DNA of 61,544 bases from an uncultured Prevotellaceae bacterium. GTDB lineage: Bacteria; Bacteroidota; Bacteroidia; Bacteroidales; Bacteroidaceae. The position numbers and the translations under genes are program-made. This document shows positions 58,663 through 61,544 of the stretch, piece by piece; positions within the stretch are counted from its first letter, which is position 1, and each line of letters begins with the position of its first letter. Under the pieces are notes generated by a model. That model did not search any database, had not been told where the DNA came from, and saw only the letters and a list, made by a program, of their open reading frames with translations. The stretch covers positions 1 through 61,544 of the forward strand of contig CALDLA010000023.1 of NCBI GenBank assembly GCA_937898415.1, in the 5' to 3' direction.

Positions 58663-60723
58663 TTACTTAATCAAATCTACTGAGCGCTTCAGGAACTTAT
58701 CGAGCGCTTCTCCCTTCAGCATACCGTTCTGTAACAGTGCCAGGTCGATGAGCTGGTGGACGATGTCGTTCTTGGCGGCGTAGTCGGCAATGACGGCCTG
58801 CTTCTTGTCCTTCTGCTCCTGCACGGCCTTCTCGGCCTCAGCCTTCTGGTCCTTATCCTCCTGTGTCAGCTCGTCGTACTTCTTCTTGTCCTGCTGCTGA
58901 CGGATGACGGCCAGGCGGGCTTCCTGCCCCTTCAGTTCTGCGTCGATGGGCTTCAGGGCCTCCTCAGTAGCCGACTTGGCATCGTCGAGCACCTGCTTGA
59001 TGAGCGGGTGGTCGCTGTTCAGCACGATGTTCAGCGAGTCAGGCATCTGACCGTAGAAGTTCATGCCCTGCTGGAACTTGCTCATCTCCTTCATACGGCG
59101 CATCCATTCGTTCTGGGTGATGATGACTGGGCGGGCTGCTGCGCCGAGCGCGTCCACCTGTACCATGAACTCTGTACCCGTCATCGTTGGCAGTTGTGAC
59201 TTGAATACGGCTGACAGATTGTCACAGTCGTCTGTACTCAGGTCGTTCTTCGGAGCATCGCTCTTCTGGATGAGGCGGTCGATGATGTCGCTGTCAACAC
59301 GGGTGAAGCGGCTCTTCTCAAACTTCTGCTCCAGCGTCTGGATGGTCGGAACGTCGAGCTGTCCGTCAAGCAACAACACGCTGTAGCCCTTGTCCTGGGC
59401 AGCCTTGATGTACGAGTACTGCTCCTCCTTGTCCGTAGCGTAGAGGTAGATGAGCGTGTCGTCCTTGTCCTTCTGCGAGGCCTCGATCAGTTTCTTGTAC
59501 TCGTCGAAGGTGAAGTACTTGCCCTCCACATCTTTCATCAGAGCGAAGTCCTTGGCGCGGTCGTAGAATCCCTCCTCACTCAATATACCATAATTAATAA
59601 AGAGCTTCAGGTCGTCCCACTTCTCCTCGTACTCCTTGCGGTTCTCGTTGAAGATAGCCTTCAGACGGTCGGCCACCTTCTTGGTGATATAGGTCGAAAT
59701 CTTCTTCACCTCACGGTCGCTCTGCAGATACGAGCGGCTCACGTTCAGCGGGATGTCCGGCGAGTCGATGACACCATGCAGCAGCGTCAGGAACTCAGGC
59801 ACGATACCTTCCACCTGGTCCGTCACAAACACCTGGTTGCAGTACAGCTGAATCTTGTTGCGCTGCAGTTCGATGTTCGACTTGATCTTCGGGAAGTACA
59901 GGATACCCGTCAGGTTGAACGGATAGTCCACGTTCAGGTGAATCCAGAACAGCGGCTCGTCGCTCATGGGGTAGAGCGTACGGTAGAACGACTTGTAGTC
60001 CTCGTCCTTCAGCGTGCTGGGCGTCTTCGTCCACAGCGGCTCCACATTATTAATAATGTTGTCCTCCTGGGTGTCCACCATCTTCTTCTCATCGCTCGAC
60101 CACTCCTGCTTCTTGCCGAAGGCCACAGGCACGGCCATGAACTTGCAGTATTTGTTCAGCAGTCCCTCCAGTTTGTTCTTGTCAAGGAACTCCTTGCAGT
60201 CATCGTCAATATAGAGGATGATGTCCGTACCACGTTCCTGGCGGTCAGCCTCGTCAATCTCATAGGCCGGACTGCCGTCGCAGCTCCATTTCACGGCCTT
60301 CGCGTCGTCTTTGTACGACTTGGTGATAATCTCCACCTTCTTCGACACCATGAACGAGGAGTAGAAGCCCAGTCCGAAGTGTCCGATGATGTTATTGGCA
60401 TTGTCCTTGTACTTCTCCAAGAAGTCCGAGACGCCCGAGAAGGCAATCTGGTTGATGTACTTGTCAATCTCCTCCTCGGTCATGCCGATGCCGTGGTCTG
60501 AGATAGTGATCGTACCCTTGTCTGCATCCATGCTGATATGCACCGTCAGGTCGCCTGCCTCTCCCTTGAAGTCGCCCTTCTGCTGCAGCGTCTTCAGTTT
60601 CTGGGTGGCATCGACGGCGTTCGACACCATCTCACGCAGGAAAATCTCATGGTCTGAATAGAGAAACTTTTTGATGACGGGGAAGATGTTCTCAGTCGTA
60701 ACCCCGATGTTACCTTTTTGCAT
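58663..60723 (-). CDS. htpG: molecular chaperone HtpG (Hsp90)
   Basis: 686 aa from MQKGNIGVTTENIFPVIKKFL, where Bacteroides orthologues start (an ATG 33 nt upstream adds 11 polar residues). GHKL ATPase N-domain: EMVSNAVDATQKL, ITISDHGIGMTEEEID, INQIAFSGVSDF, GHFGLGFYSSFMV. Middle domain with FWIHLNVDYPFNLTGILYFP and LNVSRSYLQSD. The C-terminal dimerisation domain contains a Lys/Glu/Gln-rich coiled coil (about 590-650). No TAnnTTTG box lies close to this start; CACTTTTTG at about 60765 is the nearest. Confidence 0.95.
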   Translation of the reverse strand: MQKGNIGVTTENIFPVIKKFLYSDHEIFLREMVSNAVDATQKLKTLQQKGDFKGEAGDLTVHISMDADKGTITISDHGIGMTEEEIDKYINQIAFSGVSDFLEKYKDNANNIIGHFGLGFYSSFMVSKKVEIITKSYKDDAKAVKWSCDGSPAYEIDEADRQERGTDIILYIDDDCKEFLDKNKLEGLLNKYCKFMAVPVAFGKKQEWSSDEKKMVDTQEDNIINNVEPLWTKTPSTLKDEDYKSFYRTLYPMSDEPLFWIHLNVDYPFNLTGILYFPKIKSNIELQRNKIQLYCNQVFVTDQVEGIVPEFLTLLHGVIDSPDIPLNVSRSYLQSDREVKKISTYITKKVADRLKAIFNENRKEYEEKWDDLKLFINYGILSEEGFYDRAKDFALMKDVEGKYFTFDEYKKLIEASQKDKDDTLIYLYATDKEEQYSYIKAAQDKGYSVLLLDGQLDVPTIQTLEQKFEKSRFTRVDSDIIDRLIQKSDAPKNDLSTDDCDNLSAVFKSQLPTMTGTEFMVQVDALGAAARPVIITQNEWMRRMKEMSKFQQGMNFYGQMPDSLNIVLNSDHPLIKQVLDDAKSATEEALKPIDAELKGQEARLAVIRQQQDKKKYDELTQEDKDQKAEAEKAVQEQKDKKQAVIADYAAKNDIVHQLIDLALLQNGMLKGEALDKFLKRSVDLIK

Positions 60724-60860
60724 AATCTTATCGTTGTTTTTATTTGTTTCCGACATTGCCTCTGCAAAAAGTGTGCCAAAAACGGAGAAAACGCTACGTT
60801 ATTCCCAGGCCATTATATCGCGAGGCAAGGCGACTTCTCAAAATTGATCAACACTTAGGG

Positions 60861-60897
60861 GTGCGGATGGCGATCGGCTGTCCGCACTTTTATCTGA
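60861..60897 (+). repeat. hairpin element, copy 2
   Basis: GTGCGGA / TCCGCAC stem (7 bp) around TGGCGATCGGCTG, followed by TTTTATCTGA; homologous to 42765-42803. It is terminator-shaped, but no upstream gene on this strand needs it. Confidence 0.65.
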
Positions 60898-60926
60898 AAA
60901 AGCTTGGAAGAATGGAAAACTTATCG

Positions 60927-60934
60927 TATCTTTG
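60927..60934 (+). promoter_or_regulatory. -7 box for the antitoxin-like gene
   Basis: TATCTTTG, 29 nt before the ATG at 60964. Confidence 0.55.
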
Positions 60935-60963
60935 CACCTGATAAAGATAAATAAGATACTATC

Positions 60964-61173
60964 ATGACATCTGCAACAACAACACAAGGCGTTTACGTGA
61001 ACGTGCCGGCCGTCGACTGGTCGCTCTTCCGCGAGCTCATCCGCAAGTTCGGCTGGCAGGCAGAGACCCGCGAACAGCTGCTCGACCGTTTCGTCAGCAG
61101 CCGCCCCGCCAATCCCGCCATCAGTGAAGACGAAATCATGGACGAAGTCAGAGCCGTGAGATACGCCAAGTAG
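60964..61173 (+). CDS. antitoxin-like small protein without a visible toxin
   Basis: 69 aa: MTSATTTQGVYVNVPAVDW, FRELIRKFGW and a C-terminal ISEDEIMDEVRAVRYAK. The Asp-Glu-Ile-Met-x-Glu-Val-x-Ala-Val-Arg-Tyr ending is common among small antitoxin-like proteins in Bacteroidales. No toxin frame follows; the next 80 nt hold a transposase-tail-like peptide. Orphan or decayed module is inferred. Confidence 0.65.
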   Translation: MTSATTTQGVYVNVPAVDWSLFRELIRKFGWQAETREQLLDRFVSSRPANPAISEDEIMDEVRAVRYAK

Positions 61174-61176
61174 AGT

Positions 61177-61254
61177 ATGAAGGACGACGGCATGACATTA
61201 GAACTGATTGCGAAGTACACTGGCCTTAACGCCGAGGACATCGAGGCGCTGTAA
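61177..61254 (+). pseudogene. 25-codon remnant resembling the C-terminus of a PD-(D/E)XK/Rpn family transposase
   Basis: Reads MKDDGMTLELIAKYTGLNAE then DIEAL and stop. The pattern (x-DGM-x-x-x-x-IAKYTGL-x-x-E-x-I-x-x-L) is typical of the last residues of Rpn/PDDEXK-type putative transposases. The rest of the gene is absent, so it is most simply a relic, though translation as a micro-protein cannot be excluded. Confidence 0.45.
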
Positions 61255-61267
61255 TTCAACCATAAAC

Positions 61268-61544
61268 ATGAGAACAATAAAAAACATAAATACAGCAATG
61301 AAAACTATCAACGACTTTTCCGCGCGCTCGGCCTGGGGGCTGGGCGGCGCAGCGAGGCGGGCAGCCATGATGCTGCTCATGATGATGCTCACGACGATGA
61401 CGGCATGGGCGCAGAACTTGGCCGACTACACCTTCTCGACCGGTGTGGACCAAAGTAATAAATGGATCACGCTGAGTAACAGTGCTACACAGATTGTTGC
61501 GTCAGGCCTAGATGACGCTTGTTCTTCCCTGACCGACATCGGCT
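61268..61544 (+). CDS. secreted protein, N-terminal part (runs off the window)
   Basis: Open to the window end. A long n-region (MRTIKNINTAMKTIND...) leads to a Met/Leu-rich hydrophobic core (MMLLMMMLTTMTAWA) with cleavage predicted after AWA. The mature part begins QNLADYTFSTGVDQSNKWI, a start I associate with large surface or adhesin-like Prevotella proteins. An internal ATG at 61298 is the likelier start because it shortens the n-region. Function unknown. Confidence 0.65.
   Translation, partial: MRTIKNINTAMKTINDFSARSAWGLGGAARRAAMMLLMMMLTTMTAWAQNLADYTFSTGVDQSNKWITLSNSATQIVASGLDDACSSLTDIG

Overview
The window is typical of a Bacteroidales chromosome, most probably a gut or rumen Prevotellaceae (Prevotella/Segatella/Xylanibacter type). 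The evidence is near-universal TAnnTTTG -7 promoter boxes instead of E. coli-type -10 boxes, absence of clear Shine-Dalgarno sites, and several lineage-typical genes: RprX/RprY, an EF-G2-like factor, a hybrid two-component system (HTCS), FadL-like outer-membrane proteins, a TonB-dependent receptor and a GldE/CorC-like protein. Most of the 61.5 kb is ordinary housekeeping DNA. Accessory material is concentrated at about 8.4-19.1 kb and 42.5-43.9 kb, with small traces near 61 kb.

Layout. 0.0-3.5 kb: rpsF (cut by the window edge) and an rprX / cytidylate-kinase-like / rprY / small membrane protein cluster. 3.6-8.3 kb: EF-G2-like factor, hemW, queA. 8.4-16.3 kb: a defence-like island. It holds a palindrome array, a promoter-to-terminator non-coding unit with a long rod-shaped hairpin, a G/C-rich inverted-repeat element, an MmeI-like DNA methyltransferase without a visible nuclease motif, a short basic protein, a polyvalent-type kinase-like protein, an SF2 helicase, a 75-aa protein and a GIY-YIG/ASCH protein. 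16.3-18.6 kb: a RING/TerD-like gene split by a frameshift. 19.1-30.3 kb: thrC, rubrerythrin, Zn/Cd-type ATPase, two envelope proteins, prmA, tkt, galE. 30.3-40.6 kb: leuA-leuC-leuD-(citramalate/isopropylmalate synthase paralogue)-leuB, followed 16 nt later by a 1.3-kaa HTCS, all behind a branched-chain amino-acid attenuator that I can read base by base. 40.7-49.9 kb: M15-like peptidase, phoH, a 22-bp palindrome array, a YoeB-like toxin-antitoxin pair, a three-gene metal-handling operon, queC, serS, patatin. 50-61 kb: tRNA-Arg(TCT), HAD phosphatase, nth, an OMP-lptC-gldE-like run, a PpiD-like foldase, a SpoU methylase, a short sigma-70 factor, htpG, an orphan antitoxin-like gene and the start of a secreted protein.

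Main points of interest. (1) Three intergenic arrays (8441, 16229, 42596) repeat unrelated palindromes at exactly 22 bp. (2) Short low-complexity in-frame inserts recur in housekeeping genes (hemW, queA twice, thrC twice, the P-type ATPase, prmA), and one of the same repeat types is also intergenic. (3) The defence-like island encodes a structured RNA whose 5' arm is repeated in the helicase leader, which suggests RNA-RNA control. (4) The methyltransferase has an AT-rich specificity segment and appears to rely on separate helicase and GIY-YIG proteins. (5) The leu operon has a leader peptide with four consecutive Ile codons and competing hairpins, carries an inverted-repeat element that supplies the leuC stop codon, and appears to read into an HTCS. 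(6) The EF-G paralogue lacks the catalytic His. All functional statements are sequence readings or family knowledge; no search was run.
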